A stretch of 64,000 nt of DNA from Lachnospiraceae bacterium (GTDB taxonomy: Bacteria; Bacillota; Clostridia; Lachnospirales; Lachnospiraceae). The stretch is taken from NCBI GenBank assembly GCA_017434885.1, contig JAFSGE010000025.1, positions 1 through 64,000 on the forward strand. Direction: 5' to 3'. The notes beneath the pieces were generated by a model that was not told where the DNA came from, did not search any database, and saw nothing but the letters and a program-made list of their open reading frames with translations. This document shows, piece after piece, positions 26,042 through 34,662 of this stretch (positions are counted from its first letter, which is position 1; each line of letters starts with the position of its first letter). Made by a program: the position numbers and the translations under genes.

Positions 26042-26088
26042 TATTAAATAGTTTTATGTACAATCAAAACACGAAAAGCTATTTAATA
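26042..26088 (+). other. Inverted repeat before the kinase-GNAT gene
   Basis: A perfect 10-bp inverted repeat (26042-26051 with 26079-26088) with a 27-base loop. The right arm ends just before the AAAGGAG ribosome binding site of the next gene, so the RNA hairpin could affect its translation, or the DNA could be an operator. Confidence 0.45.
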
Positions 26089-26102
26089 AAGGAGATTTTG
26101 TA

Positions 26103-27197
26103 ATGATATTTCAAGACAACGTAATAAAAGAATATTTAAAAAATGTTTATTTTGTAACAGGAACACCTTGTGGAGGAAAGACAACGATTTCACGGGAGTT
26201 AGCAAAGCGACATAATTTATTAGTTTATGATATTGATGAAAAATTTGAGAGCCATCAACAAGTTTCAAATGCTGCTTTTCAACCGGCAATGAATAAGAAG
26301 TTTAAAGATGCGGATGAGTTTTTCGGACGTAGTGTGGATGAGTATAAAAAGTGGTTGCTTGATAATACACGGGAACAATTAGACTTTGTATTATTGGATC
26401 TGATACGTCTGTCTCAAAATCAAATTGTATTGTGCGATTGCCATTTAACAATGGAACAGGCCGGGCAGATTACGGAACCATCCAGAATTGTTTTTTTATT
26501 AAAGGAACCATCTAATATAATTGATGATTATTGTAATCGTCCGGATCATCAAGGATTCAGTAATTTTATTAATAGTGCGTCTGATGTTGAAAAAGCAAAA
26601 GAAACATGCAATACAACCTTGAAGAGTCTCAACGAGAAACATTACTTTGATATCAAAAAGAGTGAATATTTTTGGCTTGAAAGAACACCTCAGAGTACAG
26701 TTAAGGAAACGTCAGACAAAGTAGAGCAGTATTTCGGATTAGTGAGTTTACCGGAAATTAAGAAGGTAGATAGAAATACGGAACTGGCAGATGAATTAAT
26801 CCGCTTTGTAGAAAACTTTTCTTGGGAAGATGTGAAAGAACATACATTGCAAGTACTTCATAATTGGGAGTTTAGTGAGTGGGAAACTATGTTTGTGGCG
26901 TTAGTTAACAATCAAATTGTCGGAATGGTATCTATTGCGAAAACTGATTACTATCCATTGCCGGAAATTTATCCTTGGGTATCCAGCATATTTGTAACGG
27001 AAGAGTATCGTGGGCGTAGGATTAGCGAAAGGTTGATTGAAGCAGCAAATCTATATGCGAAGTCGCTTGGATTTAAAGAGAGCTATATTCCGTCAGAACA
27101 TATTGGCTTATATGAGAAGTATGGATATCGTTATGTTAAAGATATTGTAAACTATGGTAATGGAATAGACCGATTGTATGTGAAACAGTTGAATTAA
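26103..27197 (+). CDS. Fusion of P-loop kinase-like domain and GNAT acetyltransferase
   Basis: 364 residues. The N-terminal domain has a P-loop GTPCGGKTT (residues 20-28) after a beta strand, then LVYDIDEKF and LCDCHLTMEQ, like the small nucleotide or shikimate kinase group. From about residue 225 a GNAT domain follows: WVSSIFVTEEYRGRRISERL is motif A and EHIGLYEKYGYRYVKDI the end. One protein could thus bind ATP and acetyl-CoA. The substrates are unknown; a detoxifying role is possible but not shown. A start ATG at 26103 has AAAGGAG upstream. Confidence 0.8.
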   Translation: MIFQDNVIKEYLKNVYFVTGTPCGGKTTISRELAKRHNLLVYDIDEKFESHQQVSNAAFQPAMNKKFKDADEFFGRSVDEYKKWLLDNTREQLDFVLLDLIRLSQNQIVLCDCHLTMEQAGQITEPSRIVFLLKEPSNIIDDYCNRPDHQGFSNFINSASDVEKAKETCNTTLKSLNEKHYFDIKKSEYFWLERTPQSTVKETSDKVEQYFGLVSLPEIKKVDRNTELADELIRFVENFSWEDVKEHTLQVLHNWEFSEWETMFVALVNNQIVGMVSIAKTDYYPLPEIYPWVSSIFVTEEYRGRRISERLIEAANLYAKSLGFKESYIPSEHIGLYEKYGYRYVKDIVNYGNGIDRLYVKQLN

Positions 27198-27219
27198 TGA
27201 GATTTTATAAGTAATAATT

Positions 27220-27260
27220 CTTCTTACTTTCAGTCTTGTTAAGAGGCTGAGAGTAAGAAG
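27220..27260 (+). terminator. 17-bp hairpin after the kinase-GNAT gene
   Basis: A 17-bp stem with two G-T pairs (27220-27236 with 27244-27260) and a seven-base loop. There is no T run immediately after; TTTTT appears 13 bases later. It is probably a terminator or an RNA-stabilising hairpin. Confidence 0.55.
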
Positions 27261-27326
27261 CAACTTTGAATTTTTGCTTGAATGATAGACTTGATTTTAC
27301 AGAACAATAAAGAGAGGGTGTAACTT

Positions 27327-27665
27327 ATGGAAGAAAGATTAACGGCATTTATTATTTGGGCAATTATGGGCGTGTTATTTATTGTAATGGGCATCTATGA
27401 TTTAAATTCCAAGAAAGAAAAACCTTTCGGCTTTTGGGCAAATGCTGAGGTGTCTTCTATAGAAAATGTAAAAGGTTATAATCGTGCTTTGGGCATATTG
27501 TGGTGTGTGTATGGTGTGTTGTTTACGTTAATTGGATTGCCTTTATTAGATGGGCAGAATTCGGGTTTGATTATTATATCTATATTGGGTGTGATGCTTA
27601 TTAGTATTGCGGCTATGGTAGTGTATGTTGTAGTTATTGAACCAAAATATCGAAAAAAGAAATAG
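27327..27665 (+). CDS. Small integral membrane protein, three segments (DUF3784-like)
   Basis: 112 residues with hydrophobic segments at about 8-25, 52-70 and 78-103. The soluble loop KKEKPFGFWANAEVSSIENV followed by KGYNRALGILWCVYGV is typical of small Firmicute membrane proteins related to DUF3784. The function is unknown. It has a GAGAGGGTG box before the ATG and is monocistronic by spacing. Confidence 0.65.
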   Translation: MEERLTAFIIWAIMGVLFIVMGIYDLNSKKEKPFGFWANAEVSSIENVKGYNRALGILWCVYGVLFTLIGLPLLDGQNSGLIIISILGVMLISIAAMVVYVVVIEPKYRKKK

Positions 27666-27737
27666 ATGAAAACTTTCGGCTTTAGGTGTGTTTGAAAGCG
27701 CTTAAAAAGTTGAAGTTTTCAGGAGAGATTGTAAATT

Positions 27738-28187
27738 ATGAGTTGGACATTAGGAAAAGCAGAAAAGCAAGATACTGATAGAATTAACGAATTGTTTATA
27801 GAAATGTTGCAGACCATTTATAGTACAGATAAAGTGGATGGGTATTCAGACGGAGACTTAGATCGTTTTTTTGATGGTCGTGACGAATGGATTAGTGTAG
27901 CAATTGATGAGGACAAGATTATTGCATTTCTATCAATTGAGGTACATCATGATGAAGAAGAGTACGTATATTTGGATGATTTGTCAGTGACTAAACAATA
28001 TAGAAATAATGGAATAGGAACGAAATTAATTCGAAATGCTGAGACATACACAAAAGAGATTGGTATTCATAAAATCTGCTTTCATGTAGAAAAATCAAAT
28101 ACTGCTGCATTTAGGCTATATCAGCGACTTGGATATAAAATACATGAAGATCAGGGAAACAGGTATTTAATGATTAAATATATTTAG
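27738..28187 (+). CDS. GNAT family N-acetyltransferase
   Basis: 149 residues. Motif A is LDDLSVTKQYRNNGIGTKLI (about residues 76-95) with the R-x-x-G-I-G loop. It ends ICFHVEKSNTAAFRLYQRLGYKIHEDQ, the usual late GNAT helix and strand. The substrate is unknown. The ribosome binding site is AGGAGAG. Confidence 0.9.
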   Translation: MSWTLGKAEKQDTDRINELFIEMLQTIYSTDKVDGYSDGDLDRFFDGRDEWISVAIDEDKIIAFLSIEVHHDEEEYVYLDDLSVTKQYRNNGIGTKLIRNAETYTKEIGIHKICFHVEKSNTAAFRLYQRLGYKIHEDQGNRYLMIKYI

Positions 28188-28267
28188 GGAAAAGGAATTA
28201 TTAAACAACCCATTTTTGACAATAACTGCCGGCAATAGTGGTATACGAATTTCATGGAGATGAAGAA

Positions 28268-28795
28268 ATGCACGATTATATCATAGAAACAGAAAGATTA
28301 ATATTGCGACCTCTTAAAATCGACGATGCGGAAGCAGTATATCAGTGGGTAAGTGATGAACGAGTTGCAAAATATATGGTTTATAATACATACACATCAT
28401 TGGAAGCAGTTGCAGAGTGGCTTGCTATGCTTCAGAAACCAGATGAGGAATATCATTTTGGCTTTGTGCGAAAAGAAGATGGCTTACTTATTGGAAGCGG
28501 AAGTATTGGACCTGATAGTGACAGAAGCGGCTTCTGGGGTTTTGGCTATAATTTGCGGTATGATTGTTGGGGGAACGGTTTTGCTACTGAAGCAACCAAA
28601 GCAATGATGAAGTTTGCCAATGAACACTTTGATGTAGTCAAATTTTCTTCCAGTCATGTGGAGCAGAATAAAGCATCCGGTCACGTTATGGAAAAGTGTG
28701 GTCTGCATTTTGCTAAATACGGTCAGTTCCAAAAACTTGATGGTAGCAATAAAATGCGTTCAATGGAATATGAGGGAGAAATTAAGAATTTTTAG
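28268..28795 (+). CDS. GNAT family N-acetyltransferase, RimJ/RimL type
   Basis: 175 residues. It starts IIETERLILRPLKIDDAEAV, the hallmark of the RimJ/RimL-like branch. Motif A is FGYNLRYDCWGNGFATEATKAMMKFA in outline, followed by the SSHVEQNKASGHVMEKCGLHF segment. Members acetylate protein N-termini or small molecules; the substrate is unknown. The start at 28268 has GGAG eight bases upstream; an upstream GTG at 28238 lacks one. Confidence 0.88.
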   Translation: MHDYIIETERLILRPLKIDDAEAVYQWVSDERVAKYMVYNTYTSLEAVAEWLAMLQKPDEEYHFGFVRKEDGLLIGSGSIGPDSDRSGFWGFGYNLRYDCWGNGFATEATKAMMKFANEHFDVVKFSSSHVEQNKASGHVMEKCGLHFAKYGQFQKLDGSNKMRSMEYEGEIKNF

Positions 28796-28821
28796 TTTAG
28801 ATTCTGATGGAGGAAAAAATA

Positions 28822-28929
28822 ATGCGAGATGTACATGTACATTTTTTACATGGAAATCCTATAGGTTATAATATTGATTTTTTAGAGGGATTCATTAAAG
28901 CGGCTCAAGATGCAGGGCTTGAGCGATAA
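28822..28929 (+). pseudogene. Truncated PHP-domain (histidinol-phosphatase-like) gene
   Basis: 35 codons with a good GGAGG site nine bases upstream. The frame starts MRDVHVHFLHG, like the first metal-binding strand of PHP-family phosphatases (the D-x-H-x-H motif is intact), then continues LEGFIKAAQDAGLE and stops. The normal enzymes are 240-280 residues. After the stop the sequence is AT-rich with a palindrome, so the rest has been lost. The identification rests on a short stretch. Confidence 0.55.
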
Positions 28930-28963
28930 ACTTGAATTGAGCGAGCTTCTTTGCGAGCAATGT

Positions 28964-28984
28964 CAATTGAACGAAGTTCAATTG
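28964..28984. other. 21-bp palindrome
   Basis: A perfect 9-bp inverted repeat CAATTGAAC / GTTCAATTG with a three-base centre. It lies just after the PHP remnant, at the probable deletion junction. There is no T tract. Confidence 0.5.
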
Positions 28985-29062
28985 TATGGCATGTTTAGGT
29001 CTATAATTTGGAATTTGTAGGTGTCAATATAATAATAAAAATTTTGACTTGGGAGGACAATA

Positions 29063-29911
29063 ATGAAAGAACGAATTAAAGTTGTTACTGGAAGTAATGA
29101 AATGCAGTGGCTATATTCACAAGATTGGGAATATTATGATTATGGTAATTGCAAAAGGTATTTACAAATTATTTTTCCATATAAGCGTGAAATGAATAAG
29201 GAAGAGAAATATCCTCTTATTTTATTTATTCCAGGTTCAGCATGGCATAAGCAAGAGATGTATAATGATATTCCACAGTATGCAACATTGGCAAAGAGAG
29301 GCTATGTAGTAGCGGTAATGCAGTATCGTGAATCTGATATTGCTCCATTCCCTGCACAAGTAGAAGATGTTTGCAATGCACTTAAATTTATTCCGTCTAT
29401 TGCTGAGAATTTCCATATTGATACTGAACGGATTTTTCTTATGGGCAATTCCTCTGGTGGGCATATTGCTATGATGACTGCATTATTTAGTGCACATGGT
29501 TTATGTGAAAAAATCACGAATATTTCTGGTGTGATTTTGGAAAGTGCATCAACAGATATACTGATTTGTGCAAAAGACCCACTGCCACCATGGATGCAAG
29601 TGCGTCCTTCGGCGGTATTACTTGGTGTGGATAGAATTGAGGGCAATGAAGAGTTGGCAAGGAAGGCTTCTTGTGGAATGTATATAACAAAGGACATAGA
29701 ACTACCAGCGGTGTTGCTTTTACATAGTGAACTAGACCCAATAGTATCGGTAGAAAATAGCAGAGTATTATATGATAATCTTGTAGCTACTGGACATGAA
29801 GCAAGTTATTATGAACTGGAAGACAATGATGCTCATGGTGGCGCAACTTATTATGATAGTGAAGTTTTAAATATAATACAGAAATTCTGTACAGAACATA
29901 CAGTTTACTAA
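29063..29911 (+). CDS. Alpha/beta hydrolase, esterase/lipase-like (COG0657)
   Basis: 282 residues. An FIPGSAWHK oxyanion-type segment is near residue 55, in the place of the usual HGG. The nucleophile elbow GNSSGGHIAMM is near residue 130, the aspartate in ELDPIVSVENS, and the histidine in DAHGGATYYDS. This fits carboxylesterases of the BD-FAE/acetyl-esterase group. There is no signal peptide. It has a GGGAGG box and stands alone. Confidence 0.85.
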   Translation: MKERIKVVTGSNEMQWLYSQDWEYYDYGNCKRYLQIIFPYKREMNKEEKYPLILFIPGSAWHKQEMYNDIPQYATLAKRGYVVAVMQYRESDIAPFPAQVEDVCNALKFIPSIAENFHIDTERIFLMGNSSGGHIAMMTALFSAHGLCEKITNISGVILESASTDILICAKDPLPPWMQVRPSAVLLGVDRIEGNEELARKASCGMYITKDIELPAVLLLHSELDPIVSVENSRVLYDNLVATGHEASYYELEDNDAHGGATYYDSEVLNIIQKFCTEHTVY

Positions 29912-29967
29912 ATCCCAATTTGCCGAACTGCTGAAATTTTTAAGCTGCTAAATAATATGGAGGATAT

Positions 29968-30207
29968 ATGATAAGACCAAAAAAGGATAATGTCCATAAC
30001 AATTCCATATTGATAAAAAAGGGTGAACTTAAAACATTATCGCCTGGATTGAAATATTTTTTATATGAGAATGAAGATGGCAGTATTCATGGTGAAACAT
30101 TATGTGCGAGATTTGATGTAGCAAAAACAAGAGAGGACTATGAAAAACTTTCAGAAGAAAAACTGGAAAACATTGTTTATTGCGGGGAAATGTCAATAGC
30201 AAGATAG
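29968..30207 (+). CDS. Small hypothetical protein
   Basis: 79 residues, soluble and charged, with no recognised domain. Short strands (LKYFLYENEDGSIHGETLCARFDVA) are followed by a helix (KTREDYEKLSEEKLENIVY). It has GGAGG before the ATG, so it is probably translated. The function is unknown. Confidence 0.5.
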   Translation: MIRPKKDNVHNNSILIKKGELKTLSPGLKYFLYENEDGSIHGETLCARFDVAKTREDYEKLSEEKLENIVYCGEMSIAR

Positions 30208-30248
30208 CAGAGTAAATAGCTAATGTATGGCTTGTGAGGTACATAACA

Positions 30249-30416
30249 ATGAATATTTTATTATTAATAGTACTTCTAGCATATTTAGTATATGATACTA
30301 TTCCCGGAATTATATTGCATTTTCTTTGGGATTTTACAGGGGCATTTGTGATAAAAGAAGAAAACACGGAAAAAAATAAACCTTCAGCCTCACAGGAAGA
30401 TTGCAAAATGACTTGA
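30249..30416 (+). CDS. Small single-span membrane protein
   Basis: 55 residues. One N-terminal hydrophobic segment covers residues 1-35 and is followed by a charged tail (EENTEKNKPSASQEDCK). The start at 30249 has GAGGT about 10 bases upstream. There is no recognised family, and it may be a fragment. Confidence 0.4.
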   Translation: MNILLLIVLLAYLVYDTIPGIILHFLWDFTGAFVIKEENTEKNKPSASQEDCKMT

Positions 30417-30441
30417 AGCTGACGGATATTATGGAGAAATA

Positions 30442-30840
30442 ATGAAAAAGATTAATTCAATTAATTACGGTGGCAAGATAATTGGTGTCGGTTTAATGAT
30501 TATGTTTGTTATACCGGGGATGCTGATGCTTATAAACACCATACTAAATTTTGACGTAATTTTGATGTTATCAAGATTGTTATTTTTAATAGGTGCTGTT
30601 ATTTTGATATGTTTTACAGTGCATCTACTCATTGAATTTCACCAGGATAAGAAGGTAGACAAGTACTACAGCAAGCACAGAAATGTTAAAATTAAGATTA
30701 ACGATGGCAAATATGAATGTGGAGCATGTGGAAGCAGAAACATTGGTCCGAACGATGATTTTTGCAATACATGCGGGTGTAAGTATGAACAAGCAGAAGA
30801 TAAGAAACCGCAAGAAATCTTGGATGGTAATGAGAAGTAG
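30442..30840 (+). CDS. Membrane protein with C-terminal zinc ribbon
   Basis: 132 residues. Two membrane segments (about 12-35 and 42-66) are followed by a charged linker and a zinc ribbon of two C-x-x-C knuckles, CGACGSRN and FCNTCGC (residues about 93-115). Such short zinc-ribbon membrane proteins are common and have no assigned role. A GGAG site precedes the ATG. Confidence 0.6.
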   Translation: MKKINSINYGGKIIGVGLMIMFVIPGMLMLINTILNFDVILMLSRLLFLIGAVILICFTVHLLIEFHQDKKVDKYYSKHRNVKIKINDGKYECGACGSRNIGPNDDFCNTCGCKYEQAEDKKPQEILDGNEK

Positions 30841-30911
30841 GATTATGTGATTATGAATGAAAAATGAAATTGTAAAAATGACAATATGCTTGGAGTTAGA
30901 TGGAGGATGGT

Positions 30912-31568
30912 ATGATTAAGGGAATTTTTATAGACTTTTACGGAACGGTTGTATACGAAGACGGAGAAATCGTCAGTAAAATAAGCCAAAAGATTTACGA
31001 AACCGGTAATGCGGAAAGCGTATCACAGATAGATGCCTACTGGTGGAACAGGTTTAAATCATTATTTGAAAATTCTTATGGTGAGACTTTCCAAACGCAA
31101 AGGGAGCTTGAAACAAAGTCACTTATTGATACTATCCGGCATTTTGAATCGCCCTTAGATGGACTTAGTTTAAGTGAAGAGATGTTTGAATATTGGGTGA
31201 AGCCGCCTATTTTTGGCGAGTCGAAGCAATTCTTTCATGAGTGTCCGGTACCCATTTATATAGTGTCTAATATTGACAGGGCAGATATCCTGGCAGCAGT
31301 TGAATATCATGGATTACATCCCCGGGACGTATTTACAAGTGAAGATGCAAAGTCATATAAGCCGAGGAAGGAACTGTTCGAGTTGGCGCTTAACAAGGCA
31401 GAACTGACCGCTGATGAAGTTTTGCATATCGGAGATTCACTCAGTAGTGATATAAGGGGAGCTTCATTAGTAGGAATAAGTCCAATATGGGTAAATAGGA
31501 ATGGCAAAGCGATTCCGGATAAAGTTACAGCAGTTAGCAATTTGTTAGAAGTGTTGCCGCATTTGTAG
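30912..31568 (+). CDS. HAD family hydrolase
   Basis: 218 residues. Motif I is FIDFYGTVV with nucleophile Asp8. Motif II is the IVSNIDR segment, motif III the lysine in SYKPRKELFE, and motif IV LHIGDSLSSDIRGA. A helical cap lies between motifs I and II, as in haloacid dehalogenase and sugar-phosphate phosphatases. The substrate is probably a small phosphorylated metabolite. The start at 30912 has TGGAGG upstream. Confidence 0.88.
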   Translation: MIKGIFIDFYGTVVYEDGEIVSKISQKIYETGNAESVSQIDAYWWNRFKSLFENSYGETFQTQRELETKSLIDTIRHFESPLDGLSLSEEMFEYWVKPPIFGESKQFFHECPVPIYIVSNIDRADILAAVEYHGLHPRDVFTSEDAKSYKPRKELFELALNKAELTADEVLHIGDSLSSDIRGASLVGISPIWVNRNGKAIPDKVTAVSNLLEVLPHL

Positions 31569-31610
31569 GAAAAGAAGAAACCTAGAAATTGTGCTTGAAA
31601 AGGGAAGGCC

Positions 31611-32363
31611 ATGAAAGACAACAGATTAGTATTTGATAAAATTGTAGATATTTTTGATAAATGGAGAGGTCGTTACAGCGGAGAATTATTCAATTATCTG
31701 ACAGAAACCTGTAAGCTTGATAAGAGCAAAAAATGTCTTGAAATCGGACCGGGAACCGGACAGGCGACGGACTTTGCATTGCAAACAGGATGCGATTATA
31801 CGGCAATTGAGCTGGGAGAGCATCTGGCGGCATTTATGCAAAAGAAGTATGGGAAATATTCTAATTTTAACATCATAAACGCTGATTTCGAGACCTACAC
31901 GTTTGAGAAGAATACTTATGATTTTGTATATTCTGCAACAGCCATTCAATGGATTAAGGAAGATATTGCGTACAGTAAATGTGTGGATATGTTAAAGGAC
32001 GGTGGTTATCTGGCCATGTTCCTTACCCGCGGTGATTACAAGACACCAGCCCCCGAATTGTTTTCTGAAATTCAAAAAATATATGATAAGTACTTTAAGA
32101 CGGAAAACCCTTACAGATGCAAATTTGATTATGAAAACGGTACAAGCTATGGACTTAAGTATCTTGGAAGAAAAGAGTTTTACGGACAGCGGGAATTTAC
32201 GGCAGATGAATATATCGAATATATTCATACCCATTCAGACCATAACGGTATTGAAGAGGAATACCGGGAACTTTTTTTCGAAGGCATTCGCAATGCGATT
32301 TTGAAGCATGGAAATAAGGTAGTATTTTATGATACTTATGTGTTGTATTTGTATCAAAAATGA
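31611..32363 (+). CDS. Class I SAM-dependent methyltransferase
   Basis: 250 residues. Motif I is KCLEIGPGTGQATDFAL (about residues 42-58); then TAIELGEHL, NIINADFETYTF, YDFVYSATAIQWI and LKDGGYLAMF. This is the Methyltransf_11/25 type found in trans-aconitate methyltransferase-like enzymes. The substrate is unknown. Confidence 0.87.
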   Translation: MKDNRLVFDKIVDIFDKWRGRYSGELFNYLTETCKLDKSKKCLEIGPGTGQATDFALQTGCDYTAIELGEHLAAFMQKKYGKYSNFNIINADFETYTFEKNTYDFVYSATAIQWIKEDIAYSKCVDMLKDGGYLAMFLTRGDYKTPAPELFSEIQKIYDKYFKTENPYRCKFDYENGTSYGLKYLGRKEFYGQREFTADEYIEYIHTHSDHNGIEEEYRELFFEGIRNAILKHGNKVVFYDTYVLYLYQK

Positions 32364-32381
32364 TTTTTAGGAGAATATTTT

Positions 32382-33128
32382 ATGAAGGTCATATTAACAA
32401 GTTCGCTTGGAGGTTCAAAAAAAGTAAACGGGAAAAGGATACCTTCAACTTTAATGGAAGATAACGGTTTGACAGATAAAATAAAGTCAATTTGGAAAGA
32501 CAATGCGAAGGTAATGGTGATTTGTGCTTCTCCCAATGACTATGATGTTAATAATAGTATATATCATTGCTTAAAAGAAGCATTCCCTATGAGTGGTTTA
32601 TCCTTCACATCCTTTGAAATATGTGATGACAGAAATGAAGAGATTGTAGAACGCTTAGATGAGATGGATGCCATTATTTTGGTGGGAGGACATGTTCCCA
32701 CACAAAATGCATTTATGAAAAAGATAGGTTTAAGAGAAAAAATAGAAAGCTATAGAGGAGTTGTGATTGCCTGGAGTGCAGGCTCTATGAACTGCGCAGA
32801 GACAGTGTATGCCGGACCGGAATTAGAGGGTGAAGCAATTGACCCTGATTATCAGCGTTGGATATCAGGGCTTGGACTGACTAAGATTAATATATTTCCG
32901 CACTTTCAAAGTCTGAAAGATGAAATGCTTGATGGACTTCGATTGATTGAGGATATTACATATGCAGATAGTATGGGACATGAATTTATAGCACTGAATG
33001 ATGGAAGTTATATTGTAATTGAAGATGGAGTAGAAACATTATATGGTGAAGCATATAGCATTAAAGACGGAAACCTGAAGCAGATATGCAAGAATGGTGA
33101 ATCGTACATATTCAGTAGTTATAAATGA
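32382..33128 (+). CDS. Peptidase E-like protein (family S51)
   Basis: 248 residues. AIILVGGHVPTQNAFMKKI is followed by the nucleophile region VVIAWSAGSMNCAE (serine near residue 132), the class I glutamine amidotransferase-like fold of dipeptidase E and cyanophycinase. FPHFQSLKDEM may supply the histidine. It would act on small peptides in the cytoplasm. It begins 18 bases after the methyltransferase gene. Confidence 0.8.
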   Translation: MKVILTSSLGGSKKVNGKRIPSTLMEDNGLTDKIKSIWKDNAKVMVICASPNDYDVNNSIYHCLKEAFPMSGLSFTSFEICDDRNEEIVERLDEMDAIILVGGHVPTQNAFMKKIGLREKIESYRGVVIAWSAGSMNCAETVYAGPELEGEAIDPDYQRWISGLGLTKINIFPHFQSLKDEMLDGLRLIEDITYADSMGHEFIALNDGSYIVIEDGVETLYGEAYSIKDGNLKQICKNGESYIFSSYK

Positions 33129-33185
33129 AGAAAAAAGATGGATGAAAACAAGATTTGATGAAATATTAGTTAAAAGGAGCATGGA

Positions 33186-34184
33186 ATGGAAGAACGATAT
33201 GGAGAAATTTTAATCTATCAAACAGAAGATGGATTGACAAATATAAATGTGAAAATGCAAGATGATACTGTTTGGCTCACACAGCAACAATTGGTAGAGT
33301 TATATCAATCCAGTAAATCAAATGTCAGTGAACATATCAAGCACATTTTTGAAGAAGGAGAGCTTGACGAAGAGTCAGTTGTTCGGAAATTCCGAACAAC
33401 TGCTTCTGATGGCAAAAATTATAATGTAATTTACTATAACCTTGATATGATAATTTCTTTAGGATATAGAATAAAATCATCTATTGCAACTAAGTTTAGA
33501 CGATGGGCAACTGAACGAATAAAAGAGTATATGATAAAAGGTTTTACTATGGATGACGAACGCCTAAAAGGGAATGGTGGCGGTAATTACTGGAAAGAAT
33601 TACTTGATCGTATTAGAGACATTCGTTCATCTGAGAAAGTATTGTACCGACAGGTACTGGACTTGTATGCAACAAGTGTGGATTATGACCCTCATAGTGA
33701 GCAATCCATTTTATTCTTTAAGATTGTGCAAAATAAATTACATTATGCAGCACATGGACACACTGCCGCTGAGGTAATATACGAGCGTGCGGATGCAGAA
33801 AAGCCATTTATGGGACTAACATCATTTAAGGGAGAAATGCCTGCGCTTAAAGATATAGGGATTGCAAAGAATTACTTAAATGAGGATGAGTTAAAAATAT
33901 TAAACAATCTTGTATCCGGTTATTTTGATTTGGCGGAAATCAACGCTATTGAACACAGACCAATGTATATGAGTGATTATGTTGAGCAACTGGACTCTGT
34001 TTTGTCATCAGGAAATAGAAAATTACTGGCAGGTTCCGGTAAAGTTAGTCACGATGAAGCAATCAAAAAAGCAAAAGAGGAATATAAGAAATATCAAGCG
34101 ATTACTTTATCACCAGTGGAAGAGGCATATATGGAAACGATTAAAGAGGCAGGAAAGTCTGCTAAAAAAGGAGCACGTAAATAA
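33186..34184 (+). CDS. RhuM family protein
   Basis: 332 residues of the RhuM (COG3943) family. The N-terminal part includes the signature VWLTQQQLVELYQSSKSNVSEHIKHIF and NYNVIYYNLDMIISLGYRI (residues about 28-100). The C-terminal part has HGHTAAEVIYERADA and LNNLVSGYFDLAE. The family was named from a Salmonella pathogenicity-island gene and recurs in genomic islands; the function is unproven, but the N-terminus is DNA-binding-like. Confidence 0.9.
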   Translation: MEERYGEILIYQTEDGLTNINVKMQDDTVWLTQQQLVELYQSSKSNVSEHIKHIFEEGELDEESVVRKFRTTASDGKNYNVIYYNLDMIISLGYRIKSSIATKFRRWATERIKEYMIKGFTMDDERLKGNGGGNYWKELLDRIRDIRSSEKVLYRQVLDLYATSVDYDPHSEQSILFFKIVQNKLHYAAHGHTAAEVIYERADAEKPFMGLTSFKGEMPALKDIGIAKNYLNEDELKILNNLVSGYFDLAEINAIEHRPMYMSDYVEQLDSVLSSGNRKLLAGSGKVSHDEAIKKAKEEYKKYQAITLSPVEEAYMETIKEAGKSAKKGARK

Positions 34185-34225
34185 ACAAATGTACGAGCAA
34201 TTTTAAATTTGGCGGAGAAATATAT

Positions 34226-34657
34226 ATGAAAAATATAGAAGAACTGGAAAAATATTTAGAAGAAGAGTGTTATTCTTTTGCAGGTCTTACGATAGGGAAG
34301 CATAGCGCGCCGGAAGGTTATATTATTGAAGCAAATGGTAGTGAATACAACTTTTCTTATTCTGAAAGAGGACGCAAGACGGTACTAAAATCATTTTGCT
34401 GTGAAAAAGACTTGGTAGAATATGCATTTGAAAAGCTGTCAGCGGACAAATGGAATAAAGCTCATTTGGTCGCATGGGTTTGGAGTAAAGATGAAATAAA
34501 ACAAGCCGAGCAGGAATTAAAGAAGAAAGATATCATGTTTGAGCGAAACGATATACCAAATTACTCGCAGGGAAAAGATGCGTATAGAATATTTGTATTT
34601 GGAAGAGATATCGAAAAGCTTGTTGATTTTAAGAAAAAGTATTTTAGGAGAAAGTGA
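34226..34657 (+). CDS. Imm59-like hypothetical protein
   Basis: 143 residues. The first 75 resemble the Imm59 immunity family: a short helix, YSFAGLTIGKH, then EYNFSYSERGRKTVLKSF and KDLVEYAFEKL. The rest (KAHLVAWVWSKDEIKQ...) is a different charged domain. Imm proteins neutralise a neighbouring polymorphic toxin, but no toxin gene is seen next to it. The next gene's start is close to its stop. Confidence 0.45.
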   Translation: MKNIEELEKYLEEECYSFAGLTIGKHSAPEGYIIEANGSEYNFSYSERGRKTVLKSFCCEKDLVEYAFEKLSADKWNKAHLVAWVWSKDEIKQAEQELKKKDIMFERNDIPNYSQGKDAYRIFVFGRDIEKLVDFKKKYFRRK

Positions 34658-34662
34658 AAACA

